Source of the DNA: Beijerinckia indica subsp. indica ATCC 9039 | GTDB taxonomy: Bacteria; Pseudomonadota; Alphaproteobacteria; Rhizobiales; Beijerinckiaceae | Direction: 5' to 3' | Length of the DNA: 64,000 nt | Assembly (NCBI RefSeq): GCF_000019845.1 | Contig: NC_010581.1 | Coordinates: forward strand, 1,617,501 to 1,681,500 | Part shown: one piece after another, positions 36,054 through 46,771 of the stretch | Layout: each line of letters opens with the position of its first letter | Numbering within the stretch: position 1 is the first letter of the stretch | The notes under the pieces: generated by a model | Seen by the model: only the letters and a program-made list of their open reading frames with translations | The model's database searches: none | Told to the model about the DNA's origin: nothing | Position numbers and translations under genes: made by a program

Positions 36054-36602
36054 ATGCATCTGGTAAAAGACTGTTTCCGCCCATGGCGGCGTGGCGTTAT
36101 TTTTTCTGGCGCGCTCGCCCTTTGTTTTGCTCTGAGCCAGGTTCAGGCCAAGGCGGCTGGTATCGTGAAGGTCATATTCCTGCATCCACAAAATTATTCG
36201 GATCCAGCTTTCCGTAATACCACAAGCGTGACGCCACCTTGGCAAGTGATGAACGAGCTCGGTCAGGCGATACAACGAATGGGACAGGTCTATCTGTCAG
36301 ATGACCAGACGCTCACTGTGGAAGTGCTGAATATTCAATTGGCTAGATATTACAATTCGTGGGCATTTCCCGGCAATCAAGCGCGCTATCTGAGCCATAC
36401 GCGGCCGCCACCAAGCATCAGGTTGCGCTATACGCTGAAGGTCAATGGCGTGGTGATCATCGCCGCTGAGGAAACGCTCTCCGACATCAATTATTTGCTC
36501 GACCCGCTGGCCCCCCATTCAAGCAATGCGTTGTCTTATGAAAAAGCTTTGCTGGATGAATGGTTTCAGAAAAGATTCGTACGGATGGAACCCGCGATCT
36601 AG
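36054..36602 (+). CDS. DUF3016 exported protein
   Basis: The 182-residue protein has an N-terminal signal peptide (GVIFSGALALCFALSQVQAKA, cut near residue 33) and a DUF3016-like mature part: VKVIFLHPQNYSDPAFR, then TLTVEVLNIQLARYYN and PPPSIRLRYTLKVNGVVI. The family is periplasmic, often a lipoprotein, with unknown function; there is no lipobox cysteine here. It ends just before a strong palindrome. Confidence 0.75.
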   Translation: MHLVKDCFRPWRRGVIFSGALALCFALSQVQAKAAGIVKVIFLHPQNYSDPAFRNTTSVTPPWQVMNELGQAIQRMGQVYLSDDQTLTVEVLNIQLARYYNSWAFPGNQARYLSHTRPPPSIRLRYTLKVNGVVIIAAEETLSDINYLLDPLAPHSSNALSYEKALLDEWFQKRFVRMEPAI

Positions 36603-36603
36603 A

Positions 36604-36644
36604 GCATCAGACCCAAAAGTGGTTTCCACTTTTGGGTCTGATGC
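36604..36644. repeat. perfect 19-bp-arm palindrome (dispersed element, copy 1)
   Basis: Arms GCATCAGACCCAAAAGTGG (36604-36622) and its exact complement (36626-36644) surround TTT. It lies between convergent genes and probably acts as a bidirectional terminator, but related palindromes at 39.6, 48.0 and 50.1 kb show it is a dispersed element. Confidence 0.85.
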
Positions 36645-36735
36645 GGTCAATAAAGTCTTGCAGCATCGCCCAAGAAACTGAACGAACGAGCGATGCTGTC
36701 GGCAAGCCTCTTTCAATGCTTTGAGGCTGCCACCG

Positions 36736-37836
36736 TCACGGTTTTCCAAATTCGAGCTTTGGTGGCGTTGGATTGGACCGGAAGGGTGCGACGAAGAGGC
36801 TCTTCGCATCGAGGTCGAAAGTGTTCAGATCGACCTCACGCAGAACCTGATCCTGATAGCCTTTGATATAGCACTTCCTGGCGCGGAGATCCGCGATGGA
36901 GGTCCATTGGGTATATTCCAATGGGCCGTCCTTTTCGCCCGTGCTGATGAAGCCAATGGGAATGTCAAAATTGTTGAGGATATGCTCGGCAAGCCGCACG
37001 GTCTGCGGACCATCAGGAGCTTGCCGTGCGGAGGCCACGTAGCCGAGAGCACGAATGAAACGGGACGGAGGAGTCGGGTCGCCCGGCACGCCGAGGAGGC
37101 CCGAACCCTGGCCGAGCGGTGCGAAGGTCTGGCCGCCGATCTTCAGCGGATTGGCATTAACCGGGGAAATCTTGACATAGTTTCGGATATTGTTGAGGTG
37201 CCAGTCGAAGGGCGGCGAGTTGGTCAGCACACCGAGAGGGTTGTCGTAGACTTTCAGTTTGCCGTCGATCGGCTCGATCACGATCGAAGCGCCGCTCGCA
37301 TCATGGATCGGAAAGTGGAAGGGCAGGGTAAAGTTCACAACGGGCGTGGGCAGATCGACGATCGTCACCTTGTCGAGCGCCGCCTTCACTTCAGCGACCG
37401 TTGCGAAATTCGTCAGCACCCAGGTCAGGAATTCCCACGGTGCGAGTGCTGTTTTGGGGTCGGCCTCGCCAGCCGGTGTGTAGGCGGCGAAATCCGGGAA
37501 ATAGAGCGCTCCGCCCGCAAGTCCCTTTTCATTCATCCCATCGGATACGAATGGCTGCCCGAAGCTCATGACGCCAACAAGGGCATAACGGGCGTTCCAC
37601 TTGGGGCCAGGCGCATTGTTGGCGCGCATTCCAACAAAAAGAGTGTTGCGCGGCATGACGACCACTTCAGACTGCGTCTGAAGGGCATATTCCAATGTGC
37701 GGCCATAGACCGGCGTTCCATCGGCCGCGATCAAAAGAAAATTGGTGCATGCCTGGACAGGCGTCGAGATGCCGATCAAGCCCGCCAGAACGAGTGCGAT
37801 AAGGCGGTGAGTCAATCTTGTGCCATATCGATACAT
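36736..37836 (-). CDS. linear amide C-N hydrolase, choloylglycine hydrolase family
   Basis: The 366-residue Ntn hydrolase has a signal peptide ending STPVQA and then Cys as the first mature residue (CTNFLLIAADGTPVYGRTLEY), the family nucleophile; Arg in GRTLEY and Asn in LTNSPPFDWHLNN also fit. Periplasmic members include penicillin V acylases and N-acyl-homoserine lactone acylases as well as bile salt hydrolases; for a soil bacterium an acyl-amide or lactone role is more likely. Start ATG 37836 chosen to give a normal signal peptide; ATG 37887 is possible. Confidence 0.88.
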   Translation of the reverse strand: MYRYGTRLTHRLIALVLAGLIGISTPVQACTNFLLIAADGTPVYGRTLEYALQTQSEVVVMPRNTLFVGMRANNAPGPKWNARYALVGVMSFGQPFVSDGMNEKGLAGGALYFPDFAAYTPAGEADPKTALAPWEFLTWVLTNFATVAEVKAALDKVTIVDLPTPVVNFTLPFHFPIHDASGASIVIEPIDGKLKVYDNPLGVLTNSPPFDWHLNNIRNYVKISPVNANPLKIGGQTFAPLGQGSGLLGVPGDPTPPSRFIRALGYVASARQAPDGPQTVRLAEHILNNFDIPIGFISTGEKDGPLEYTQWTSIADLRARKCYIKGYQDQVLREVDLNTFDLDAKSLFVAPFRSNPTPPKLEFGKP

Positions 37837-38002
37837 TGTTGTGTTTTCCCAGTGTCGCTTCCCAGCGTCCTGGAATAACTGATACATTCAAAATATAAAA
37901 TATCCACGGCTGTCGCCTGCTCGGATTTTGGCGGCGGATCTCTGTCGCAAATCCGTATGCGCACTGTATCTGAATGTCTTTGTTGGGGCCGTCCGCGTTG
38001 AC

Positions 38003-38025
38003 GCGAAAGAGCGATGCTCTTTCGC
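38003..38025 (-). terminator. hairpin downstream of trpE
   Basis: GCGAAAGAGC (38003-38012) pairs exactly with GCTCTTTCGC (38016-38025) around GAT, 16 bp after the trpE stop on the minus strand. No T-run follows. Confidence 0.55.
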
Positions 38026-38040
38026 TTTCGCTGTCCGCTT

Positions 38041-39561
38041 TTACTGGCCTCGACGTGGCCTTGTCGCGAAACGCACGGCTTCTTCCGCTGCCTTGAACAA
38101 GGCGGCCGCCTTGTTGATACATTCGCGCTGCTCGGAAGCCGGATCGGAATCATAGACGATGCCGGCGCCCGCCTGCACATGCATGACACCATCCTTGACG
38201 ACGGATGTGCGCAGCACGATGCAGGTATCCATCTCGCCCGAAGCACCGAAATAGCCGATGCAGCCACCGTAAATGCCGCGCTTGTCGATTTCCAATTCGT
38301 CGATGATTTCCATGGCGCGCACTTTCGGGGCGCCGGAAACCGTGCCGGCGGGAAAGCCCGCGCAGAGGGCGTCGATTGCATCCTGGCCGGCTGCGAAACG
38401 GCCCTCCACATTGGATACGATATGCATCACATGGCTGTAACGCTCGATCGCATATTGGTCGGTGACCGTGACCGAACCGATTTCGGCGACACGGCCGACA
38501 TCATTGCGGCCGAGATCAAGCAGCATGAGATGTTCAGCGCATTCCTTTTCATCGGCCAGCAATTCGGCGGCGAGCGCGGCATCGGCTTCCTCCGTCGCGC
38601 CGCGCGGCCGCGTGCCGGCGATCGGCCGGATTGTCACTTTGCCATCGCGCAGGCGCACGAGAATTTCCGGGCTCGAACACACGACCTGAAAGGCGCCGAA
38701 ATCGAGATAGCAGAGGAAAGGTGCCGGATTGACCCGCCGCAACGCGCGATAGAGCGAGAAAGCGGGCAGGGCGAAGGGCGCTGAAAAACGCTGCGAGAGC
38801 ACGACCTGAAAAATATCGCCGGCGCGGATATAATCCTTGGCGCGCTCGACCATGGCGGCAAATTCGGCCGGTTCCGTATTGGAGCGCGGTGGCACCGCGC
38901 TCAACAGGGGATCGGCTTCGAGACCAGCGGGATGAGCAAGCGGGCTTTCGAGCGTTGCGACGACCGCCTCGATCCGGTCCATCGCTTGTTCATAGGCGGC
39001 GCTGGCACTCAGGCCCGGGCGGGGCCGCAAGGGCGTGACGATGCTGATCTCGTCCCGCACCGAATCGAAGACCACCATGACGGTCGGGCGGATGAGAATG
39101 GCATCCGGCACACCGATGGGATCGGTCTTGGCGGGGCCTAATTCCTCCATCTGGCGGACCATGTCATAGCCAAGATAACCGAAAATACCCGCCGCCATCG
39201 GCGGCAGTTCCGCGACATACGGGATAGCGGATTCTTTGATGAGCGCGCGCAAAGCCTGCAAGGGCGGCTCTTTGCAGGGGAGGAAAGCAGCCGGGTCGCG
39301 CTGAGCGTCGCGATTGATTTCCGCCTGTTCGGCAAAGGCGCGCCAGATGATGTCGGGATCGAGCCCGATCATCGAATAGCGGCCGCGTGTCGCGCCGCCT
39401 TCGACCGATTCGAGCAAAAAGATCCCGCCGTCGCGATCCCGCGCCAGTTTCAAAAAGGCCGAGACCGGTGTTTCGAGATCGCCGACGAGTTTCGTCGAGA
39501 CGAGAAGAGGGCGGCCATCGGCATAGGCCGAGGCCGCCACTTCGGGGGAAGGATCAAACAT
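38041..39561 (-). CDS. trpE: anthranilate synthase component I
   Basis: The 506-residue subunit converts chorismate to anthranilate with TrpG. Typical blocks: LLESVEGGATRGRYSMIGLDP (N-terminal domain, Trp feedback region), IFQVVLSQRFSAPF, PEILVRLRDGKVTIRPIAGTRPRG, AEHLMLLDLGRNDVGRV and GTVSGAPKVRAMEIIDELE. ATG 39561 chosen over an in-frame start 14 codons upstream lying in the palindrome. It is not fused to TrpG, unlike in Rhizobium. trpGD is 2.3 kb downstream behind two unrelated genes. Confidence 0.97.
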   Translation of the reverse strand: MFDPSPEVAASAYADGRPLLVSTKLVGDLETPVSAFLKLARDRDGGIFLLESVEGGATRGRYSMIGLDPDIIWRAFAEQAEINRDAQRDPAAFLPCKEPPLQALRALIKESAIPYVAELPPMAAGIFGYLGYDMVRQMEELGPAKTDPIGVPDAILIRPTVMVVFDSVRDEISIVTPLRPRPGLSASAAYEQAMDRIEAVVATLESPLAHPAGLEADPLLSAVPPRSNTEPAEFAAMVERAKDYIRAGDIFQVVLSQRFSAPFALPAFSLYRALRRVNPAPFLCYLDFGAFQVVCSSPEILVRLRDGKVTIRPIAGTRPRGATEEADAALAAELLADEKECAEHLMLLDLGRNDVGRVAEIGSVTVTDQYAIERYSHVMHIVSNVEGRFAAGQDAIDALCAGFPAGTVSGAPKVRAMEIIDELEIDKRGIYGGCIGYFGASGEMDTCIVLRTSVVKDGVMHVQAGAGIVYDSDPASEQRECINKAAALFKAAEEAVRFATRPRRGQ

Positions 39562-39586
39562 GGCCTGCAGCTCTAACCTGGCGAAC

Positions 39587-39631
39587 GCATCAGCTTTGCC
39601 CAAAAGGGAACGTCCCTTTTGGGTTTGATGC
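39587..39631. repeat. intergenic palindrome (dispersed element, copy 2)
   Basis: Outer arms GCATCA/TGATGC and inner arms CCCAAAAGGGA (39599-39609) / TCCCTTTTGGG (39613-39623) resemble the palindrome at 36.6 kb. It fills the gap between ppiD and trpE and may separate their transcripts. Confidence 0.75.
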
Positions 39632-39632
39632 T

Positions 39633-41555
39633 CTAAAGACTGTTCGTGATGCTGCCAAGCGCCTGCAGATTGACCTTGGTGCCAAAGTCCTTTTGCAGCT
39701 TGGCGACATATTGCGCGAGGACATCTTCCTTGATCCCGCCATCGGCCTCTTTGGCGATGGCCGTGAGCGCGGGCGCGGCGGGATCAAAAGGAGGAACTTT
39801 GGCGTCCTGCACCTGGAATATGAGGCGACCCGAAGCATCCGCGGCTGAGCCCACGCCATGGACGCCGACATTGAAGATCTGCGTGACGACATTGGGCGGT
39901 AGGCCCTTGCCAGGCGTGTTGCCCGTCGGCTGGACGTCCGCGCGTGTCACGCCTTCGACATGCCGCACTTCGAGATTGCCATGGTCGCGCGCGACATCGG
40001 CAATGCTTTTGCCGCCGTCGATCTGTTCGATGAGTTCGGCTGCCGCCAGGGCGAGCTTGCGGTTTGTTTCATCCTGCCGCCAGGCGGCTTCGACCTCCGA
40101 GCGGGCTTCTTCCAACGTGCGGCGGCGTGCCTTGTCCACACCCTGCACCTCGAACCAGACGAAACCGCCCTGAGGGGTTGTCAGCGTATCATTGTCGACA
40201 CCGACATCGGAGGCGAAAGCGGCTTTCAGAAGGGCAGGCCCATTGGGGAGATCGGCGATCGGTGCTCCCTGGGCATTTTGGCCATGGGCATCGACGGATT
40301 CGATTAACTGCGTCTTCAGTCCCAAAGATTGAGCGACCTCGCTCAGGTTCTTGCCGCTCGCGCGGAGATCCTCGATTTTGTCATGCAGGCCAGTAATCTC
40401 CTGGCGGGCCTTGGCTGTGGCGAGTTCCTGCTTCAAGCCAGCTTCGACAGAAGCGAAGGGCTGGACACTGGCTGGGATGATTTTGACGATCCGCAGCAGC
40501 TTGGCTCCGAACGCATCTTGAATCGGCTGGCTGACGGCGCCTTCCGGCAAAGCGAAAGCGGCTTCCGCAATCTTTTGATCGATGAGATCGGAGCGGGCGA
40601 GGGTGCCGAGATCAGCATCCTTAGCGCTGATATGCTGATCGGCGAGAAGCGCCTCGAAATTTTCACCTTGGTCGAGCCTTTGCCGCGCCTTGCCGGCAGT
40701 GGCGAGATCGGGAAAGGAAATCTGCTCGATCTGCCGTTTCTCCGGCACCGAGAAACGCTCGGCCTTGACCGAGTCATAGAGCTTTTGCACGTCCTCCGGT
40801 GCGATCGTCTGTGTGGCCGCAAGGGTGGTTGGGTCAAGCGAGAGAATCAACAGTTTGCGGCGTTCCTGCGTGGCATAGGCCTGGGCGCGGTCGGCGAAAT
40901 ATTTGCTGAGCTCGTCCTCTGTTGGCGCTGCTATCTCTCCCACGGAGGAGGCGGGCAGCAGGAACGTATCGACATCGCGCGCTTCGGTCTGGAAGGCATG
41001 GATCATCTCGAGCATGATCTTGGGCACGCTAAGACCGGTCACCACGGCGTCGGTGATCATGTGGCGTAACAGCAGCTCATGCTGCTCGCGCACAAAGGTT
41101 TTCTCGGTCATGCCATTGTCGCGCAGCAGCGCTTCGAAACGCTGGCGGTCGAAGGCGCCGTTCGCGCCTTTGAACAATTCATCCTTGGCGATAATTCTGG
41201 CTATTTCCGAATCAGCGAGTGCGAGGCCGAGCTTGTCTGCCTCCTGGTTGAGCGTGGCCTCACCGATGAGTCGCGCCAGGATCTGCCGATCGAGGCCCAG
41301 CATGCGCGCCTCCTCATGCGTGATGGCGCGGCGGGCCTGTCGTTGCAGGCGCTGCAGAATGGTCGAATAGGCCTCGCGATAGGCTTGTGTCGTGATCTCC
41401 GTGTCGCCAACCTTGGCCAAAGTATTGGCGCCAAGGTTGCGGAACATGTCGCCCACGCCCCAGATGATGAAGCTCAAAATGATGAGGCCCATCACCAAGG
41501 TCATGAGGGAACGGCCGATCCAACCGCGCGTGGCGACGCGCATCGCTTCCAACAT
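39633..41555 (-). CDS. ppiD: peptidyl-prolyl cis-trans isomerase PpiD-like (SurA_N domain)
   Basis: The 640-residue protein has an N-terminal membrane anchor (LMTLVMGLIILSFIIWGVGDMFRN, residues about 17-40), a SurA_N-like helical domain (about 50-190), a parvulin-type rotamase domain (about 240-370) and a long C-terminal region. PpiD acts at the periplasmic side of the SecYEG exit. It is normal length and sits between tpiA and trp genes, as usual in Hyphomicrobiales. Rotamase catalytic residues are partly degenerate, as in many PpiD proteins. Confidence 0.9.
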   Translation of the reverse strand: MLEAMRVATRGWIGRSLMTLVMGLIILSFIIWGVGDMFRNLGANTLAKVGDTEITTQAYREAYSTILQRLQRQARRAITHEEARMLGLDRQILARLIGEATLNQEADKLGLALADSEIARIIAKDELFKGANGAFDRQRFEALLRDNGMTEKTFVREQHELLLRHMITDAVVTGLSVPKIMLEMIHAFQTEARDVDTFLLPASSVGEIAAPTEDELSKYFADRAQAYATQERRKLLILSLDPTTLAATQTIAPEDVQKLYDSVKAERFSVPEKRQIEQISFPDLATAGKARQRLDQGENFEALLADQHISAKDADLGTLARSDLIDQKIAEAAFALPEGAVSQPIQDAFGAKLLRIVKIIPASVQPFASVEAGLKQELATAKARQEITGLHDKIEDLRASGKNLSEVAQSLGLKTQLIESVDAHGQNAQGAPIADLPNGPALLKAAFASDVGVDNDTLTTPQGGFVWFEVQGVDKARRRTLEEARSEVEAAWRQDETNRKLALAAAELIEQIDGGKSIADVARDHGNLEVRHVEGVTRADVQPTGNTPGKGLPPNVVTQIFNVGVHGVGSAADASGRLIFQVQDAKVPPFDPAAPALTAIAKEADGGIKEDVLAQYVAKLQKDFGTKVNLQALGSITNSL

Positions 41556-41810
41556 TCAAGAATCTCGCTGTTGCTTTGGGTTTCTGCGGCACCTGATCCC
41601 AAGCGGAACAGGCGTTTCTGGTCGGATCTCGTTGTCAGGATAATCGACCAGCGCCGGATCAAGGCTCGAAAGCCGTCTTCGTTCCGCCGCTTGGTGGCGG
41701 CACTATAGAAAGCGGCGGGGTCCCCCGCAACGGGGCAGTTGCACCGTCATGCAGGCGTGCTACCAAACGAGACCGGGAAACCTGATGAAAAGATCGATGA
41801 AAGGCCGCTC

Positions 41811-42569
41811 ATGACCAAAACATTACGCCCGCTTATCGCGGGAAATTGGAAGATGAATGGCCTGCGCAAGGATCTCGACGAAATTGCCGCTATCCGGGAT
41901 GGCGGCGTGAAAGTGGGGGGAGCGGTGGAGATCGTGGTCTGCCCTCCATTCACCTTACTTGCGGCGGCTGCCAGCCTTTGCGAAGGCTCCGGGATCGGCA
42001 TCGGCGGACAGGACTGCCATCCGGAGAAAAAGGGCGCCTTCACGGGGGATATCGCGCCGCCCATGCTCAAGGATTGCGGCGCCACTTACGTGATTCTGGG
42101 CCATTCCGAACGCCGTCTCATCCATGGCGAATCCGATGCCTTGATTCGTGACAAGATCAAGGGGGTACAAGCGGCTGGGCTCGCGGCGATCTTGTGCGTC
42201 GGCGAAACAGCGGAGCAAAGGAGTACCGGCCAGGCGCTTGCGGTCGTTGGCGAACAATTGGCGGGATCGATCCCGCGTGATGTTTCGATCGAGGGCCTGG
42301 TCATCGCCTATGAACCGGTCTGGGCCATCGGCACCGGTTTGACGCCGACCGCGGAGGATATAGCCGAAATGCATGGCTTCATCCGTGCGAAACTCGAAGA
42401 AAGCTGGCCGGGCAAGGCCGCAACAGTGCGGTTGCTCTATGGTGGCTCCGTCAAACCGAGCAATGCCGCCAAATTGCTCGCCATCGCCAATGTCGATGGC
42501 GCGTTGATCGGTGGCGCCAGTCTTATTGCGGCGGATTTTCTGGCGATCGCGGCGGCCTGTCCCGTGTGA
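41811..42569 (+). CDS. tpiA: triosephosphate isomerase
   Basis: The 252-residue barrel interconverts DHAP and GAP. Catalytic residues are present: Lys in LIAGNWKMNG, His in VILGHSERR and Glu in IAYEPVWAIGTGLTP; phosphate loop in RLLYGGSVKPSNA. ATG 41811 is the family start. It is divergent from ppiD and 228 bp before secG. Confidence 0.97.
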   Translation: MTKTLRPLIAGNWKMNGLRKDLDEIAAIRDGGVKVGGAVEIVVCPPFTLLAAAASLCEGSGIGIGGQDCHPEKKGAFTGDIAPPMLKDCGATYVILGHSERRLIHGESDALIRDKIKGVQAAGLAAILCVGETAEQRSTGQALAVVGEQLAGSIPRDVSIEGLVIAYEPVWAIGTGLTPTAEDIAEMHGFIRAKLEESWPGKAATVRLLYGGSVKPSNAAKLLAIANVDGALIGGASLIAADFLAIAAACPV

Positions 42570-42797
42570 TGAAAGAGTCCGCAACATAAATTTTTTATTC
42601 TTTCTCGACCTTCCCCTAGCCAGAGGAAGGCACGCGGTATAGATCATGCCGCAGATGAAAGTCTGCGGCATGCGATGGGCCTTGAGCCGGTTCGTGCCAA
42701 TTGCCCGGCCCCCAAAAGCCGATATTCCCCTTTCATTTTCAGCATGCCTGATTGGTCGGCGCCAATCAGGCTTATAGCGCTTGGAGCGGCTTGTCCG

Positions 42798-43217
42798 ATG
42801 CAGACGGTTTTGATCGTCATTCATTTGATCGTCGTGATTGCTTTGGTCATCACAGTGTTGCTGCAGCGCTCGGAGGGTGGTGCCCTGGGCGTTGGCGGCG
42901 GCGGCGGTTTCATGACGGGTCGCGGCCAGGCCAATGTCCTGACCCGCGCGACAGCGATCCTCGCGGCTCTGTTCTTCACGACGAGCCTTGCTTTGACGAT
43001 TCTCGCCAATCTGCATCGCGCGCCGAAATCGATCTTCGAGGGAACAGTGCCTGCCACGCAAGCTCCTGTCCAAGGTAAGGCGCCGGAGCAAAGCCAGGGC
43101 AATCTGCTCGATCAATTGCGACAAATGGAAGATCGTCGGCAGCCTTCGGCCCCGGCACCTCTGACGCCGCCCGAGCCTTCGCCGGTCACGCCTTCAGCGC
43201 CCACCCCCGGGCGGTGA
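42798..43217 (+). CDS. secG: preprotein translocase subunit SecG
   Basis: The 139-residue protein begins MQTVLIVIHLIVVIALVITVLLQ, first of two membrane segments, followed by the SecG glycine-rich loop GGALGVGGGGGFMTGRGQANVLTRATAILA and a second segment. The long Pro-rich tail is usual in alphaproteobacteria. It is upstream of pyrG and downstream of tpiA, a conserved order. Confidence 0.93.
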   Translation: MQTVLIVIHLIVVIALVITVLLQRSEGGALGVGGGGGFMTGRGQANVLTRATAILAALFFTTSLALTILANLHRAPKSIFEGTVPATQAPVQGKAPEQSQGNLLDQLRQMEDRRQPSAPAPLTPPEPSPVTPSAPTPGR

Positions 43218-43347
43218 GACCCGTACGGATTTATAATAGTTAACCGCAAGGCATGAGCCGCCAGCATTTGCGCGGGCCTTGAGCCTTGTTTGAAAAAGCG
43301 GGGACAGTCTTTCGAAAAGACTCCCGCTTCGGCTTCGAAAAGGATAA

Positions 43348-44988
<1,641 letters not shown>

Positions 44989-45378
44989 TGCCGATTGGAT
45001 ATTCCGATCTGCTCCTGTTGATTGCCAGCCGAACCTTTCTGATTGCGACAGGTCGTAATCAGAAAGACGGGGGATTAGATGCGGCAGAGACGCAATCGCT
45101 TGCGCGATCCTGGCACGACCGCCGCCGCTCCAAGATAACCGAGATGCGTCACCCCGAACCCGGACGCGTATTTCAGGCCATAACCGACCATCCTATCGAA
45201 GCCAATATGAGCGACTCAAATCGCAGCTAGCCAGGGAGCAAGAGGACTTCCAGACAAAAAGCCCGCTCCACTCAGTAGTGCAGGTGTGATCAGTGTGTGA
45301 ACTGCATTGTAGCCGATGGCTCCGGCCCTAGATTAGGCTGCGCGCTCAAGTTCTCATCGCGCGTAACGAGTGACGTCG
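44989..45378. other. intergenic segment after pyrG
   Basis: These 390 bases hold the pyrG hairpin and no convincing gene; an 80-codon frame directly after pyrG has no ribosome site and no protein-like pattern. The second accessory block starts here. Confidence 0.4.
45035..45066 (+). terminator. hairpin after pyrG
   Basis: CTTTCTGATT (45035-45044) and AATCAGAAAG (45057-45066) pair perfectly around a 12-base loop. No T-run follows. Confidence 0.55.
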
Positions 45379-46269
45379 CTACGGATTCAATGAAAGCCTT
45401 GAGGTCAGAAGATCAATAAAGGCACGCAGTTTAGGCGCGAGTTGCTTGCTTGTCGGCCATAAAATCGTCATGGCACGAGGCGTGGAAACCTCTGTAACCA
45501 AAAGTCGTTCCAGTTTGTTATCGGCCAGAGCCGACTTCACCTCAAAATCTGGCAAGCAGGCAACCCCTCGTCCTTCAAGAGCAAGATACGTGAGCGTCTC
45601 GATCGAGTTACAACTGACGGTCGATAGCTCTCGACTGCTCAAAATGCTCTCCCACCCTGGCACGGGCCACGGTTCGATTTTCCCGGTCGTGGGAAACCGG
45701 TAGAGCAGGCAGGGATGGCGGGGCAGTTCCGTCGCGCTCTCTGGCCGTCCCACCTTCTCCAAATAATCCGGCGAGGCGACGAGATGGCGATGAAAGACAC
45801 CGAGCTGACGGCTGAGCAGTCGCGTATCGTCCGTTTCGCCAATGCGGACGGCCGCATCGAAGCCTTCGTCGATTAGATCGACTTTCCGATCCGAAAAATC
45901 GATGTCGAGTTCAACTTCGGGGTAACGCTGGATGAATTCCGAAAGCACGGGCAACAACATCGTGCCGATCGCCGGAAGGCTTACACGTAACTTTCCTTTT
46001 GGCGCAGCCCGTATGTCGCTCAATTCCTGCTCGGCAGCGTCAAGTTCTCCTAGAATGCGATGACATCTCTGGAGGAAGAGAGCCCCCTCTGCCGTCAGTT
46101 TCATGCTTCGGGTGTTGCGGTGGAACAGGCGTACGCCCAACCTTGCTTCGAGACGGGCGATGGTTTTTCCGACTGCGGACGCGGAAACGCCGTGCAGGCG
46201 GCCAGCTTCCACGAAACTCAGTGCCTCCGCTGCTGAGACGAACGCTGAAATGCCGGCGAGATTATCCAT
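45379..46269 (-). CDS. LysR-family regulator, divergent from MoaF-like/SDR genes
   Basis: The 296-residue product starts MDNLAGISAFVSAAEALSFVEAGRLHGVSASAVGKTIARLE, the helix-turn-helix of the CrgA/AaeR-like LysR group, with the effector domain from residue 90. The divergent MoaF-like and SDR genes, 158 bp away, are its likely targets. Confidence 0.88.
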   Translation of the reverse strand: MDNLAGISAFVSAAEALSFVEAGRLHGVSASAVGKTIARLEARLGVRLFHRNTRSMKLTAEGALFLQRCHRILGELDAAEQELSDIRAAPKGKLRVSLPAIGTMLLPVLSEFIQRYPEVELDIDFSDRKVDLIDEGFDAAVRIGETDDTRLLSRQLGVFHRHLVASPDYLEKVGRPESATELPRHPCLLYRFPTTGKIEPWPVPGWESILSSRELSTVSCNSIETLTYLALEGRGVACLPDFEVKSALADNKLERLLVTEVSTPRAMTILWPTSKQLAPKLRAFIDLLTSRLSLNP

Positions 46270-46427
46270 CGTTCGAGCTTAAGCTGGATGATTGCGGACG
46301 TAAAGGTCCGATCTGATCGGAACCCGAGCCTGTTTTTCGGCTCTGGAGCGATGGCTATCCTGGTCACAGAAGGCGGCATTGACGCGATACGCTCTATGCC
46401 ATCCACCAGCAGTTTCACGGGAATAGC

Positions 46428-46748
46428 ATGAACCAGATCGACCTCTTTCCCTACGCCGGACGCTCGTTCGTCGTGAACTACGGCGGAGACCTCGTCTTTC
46501 GGAACACCTATGCCGACGATGGCACGACCGTTACCGCCGAGTTCCTGCAGGGCCCGCAGAAGGGCGCCAGGATGACGGTGCCCTTCAAATGGACCGCCCT
46601 GGAGGGAGGTTTCCATCTGCTCTCGTGGCAGGAAAAGGACAAATCCACCGTGGTCCATTGCGACAACTTCGAAGCGAAGACCACCCGGTCCTTCTACACG
46701 ATGATGGACGGCAGCTTCTACGTCATGTCCGGCACGATCTCAGAGTAA
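46428..46748 (+). CDS. MoaF-like (lipocalin-type) small protein
   Basis: The 106-residue protein has the pattern of MoaF-related domains: FPYAGRSFVVNYGGDLVFRNTY..., FKWTALEGGFHLLSWQEKDKSTVVHCDNFEAKTTRSFYTMMDGSFYVMSGT. Such beta-barrel proteins occur beside LysR and SDR genes in many proteobacteria; the ligand is unknown. The SDR gene starts 23 bp downstream. Confidence 0.75.
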   Translation: MNQIDLFPYAGRSFVVNYGGDLVFRNTYADDGTTVTAEFLQGPQKGARMTVPFKWTALEGGFHLLSWQEKDKSTVVHCDNFEAKTTRSFYTMMDGSFYVMSGTISE

Positions 46749-46771
46749 GAAACAACGCAAGGAAGAACACC

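Noticed and set aside
36721..37878. 385-codon plus-strand open frame across the amidase gene
   Set aside because: Antisense shadow of a gene with a signal peptide and catalytic cysteine.
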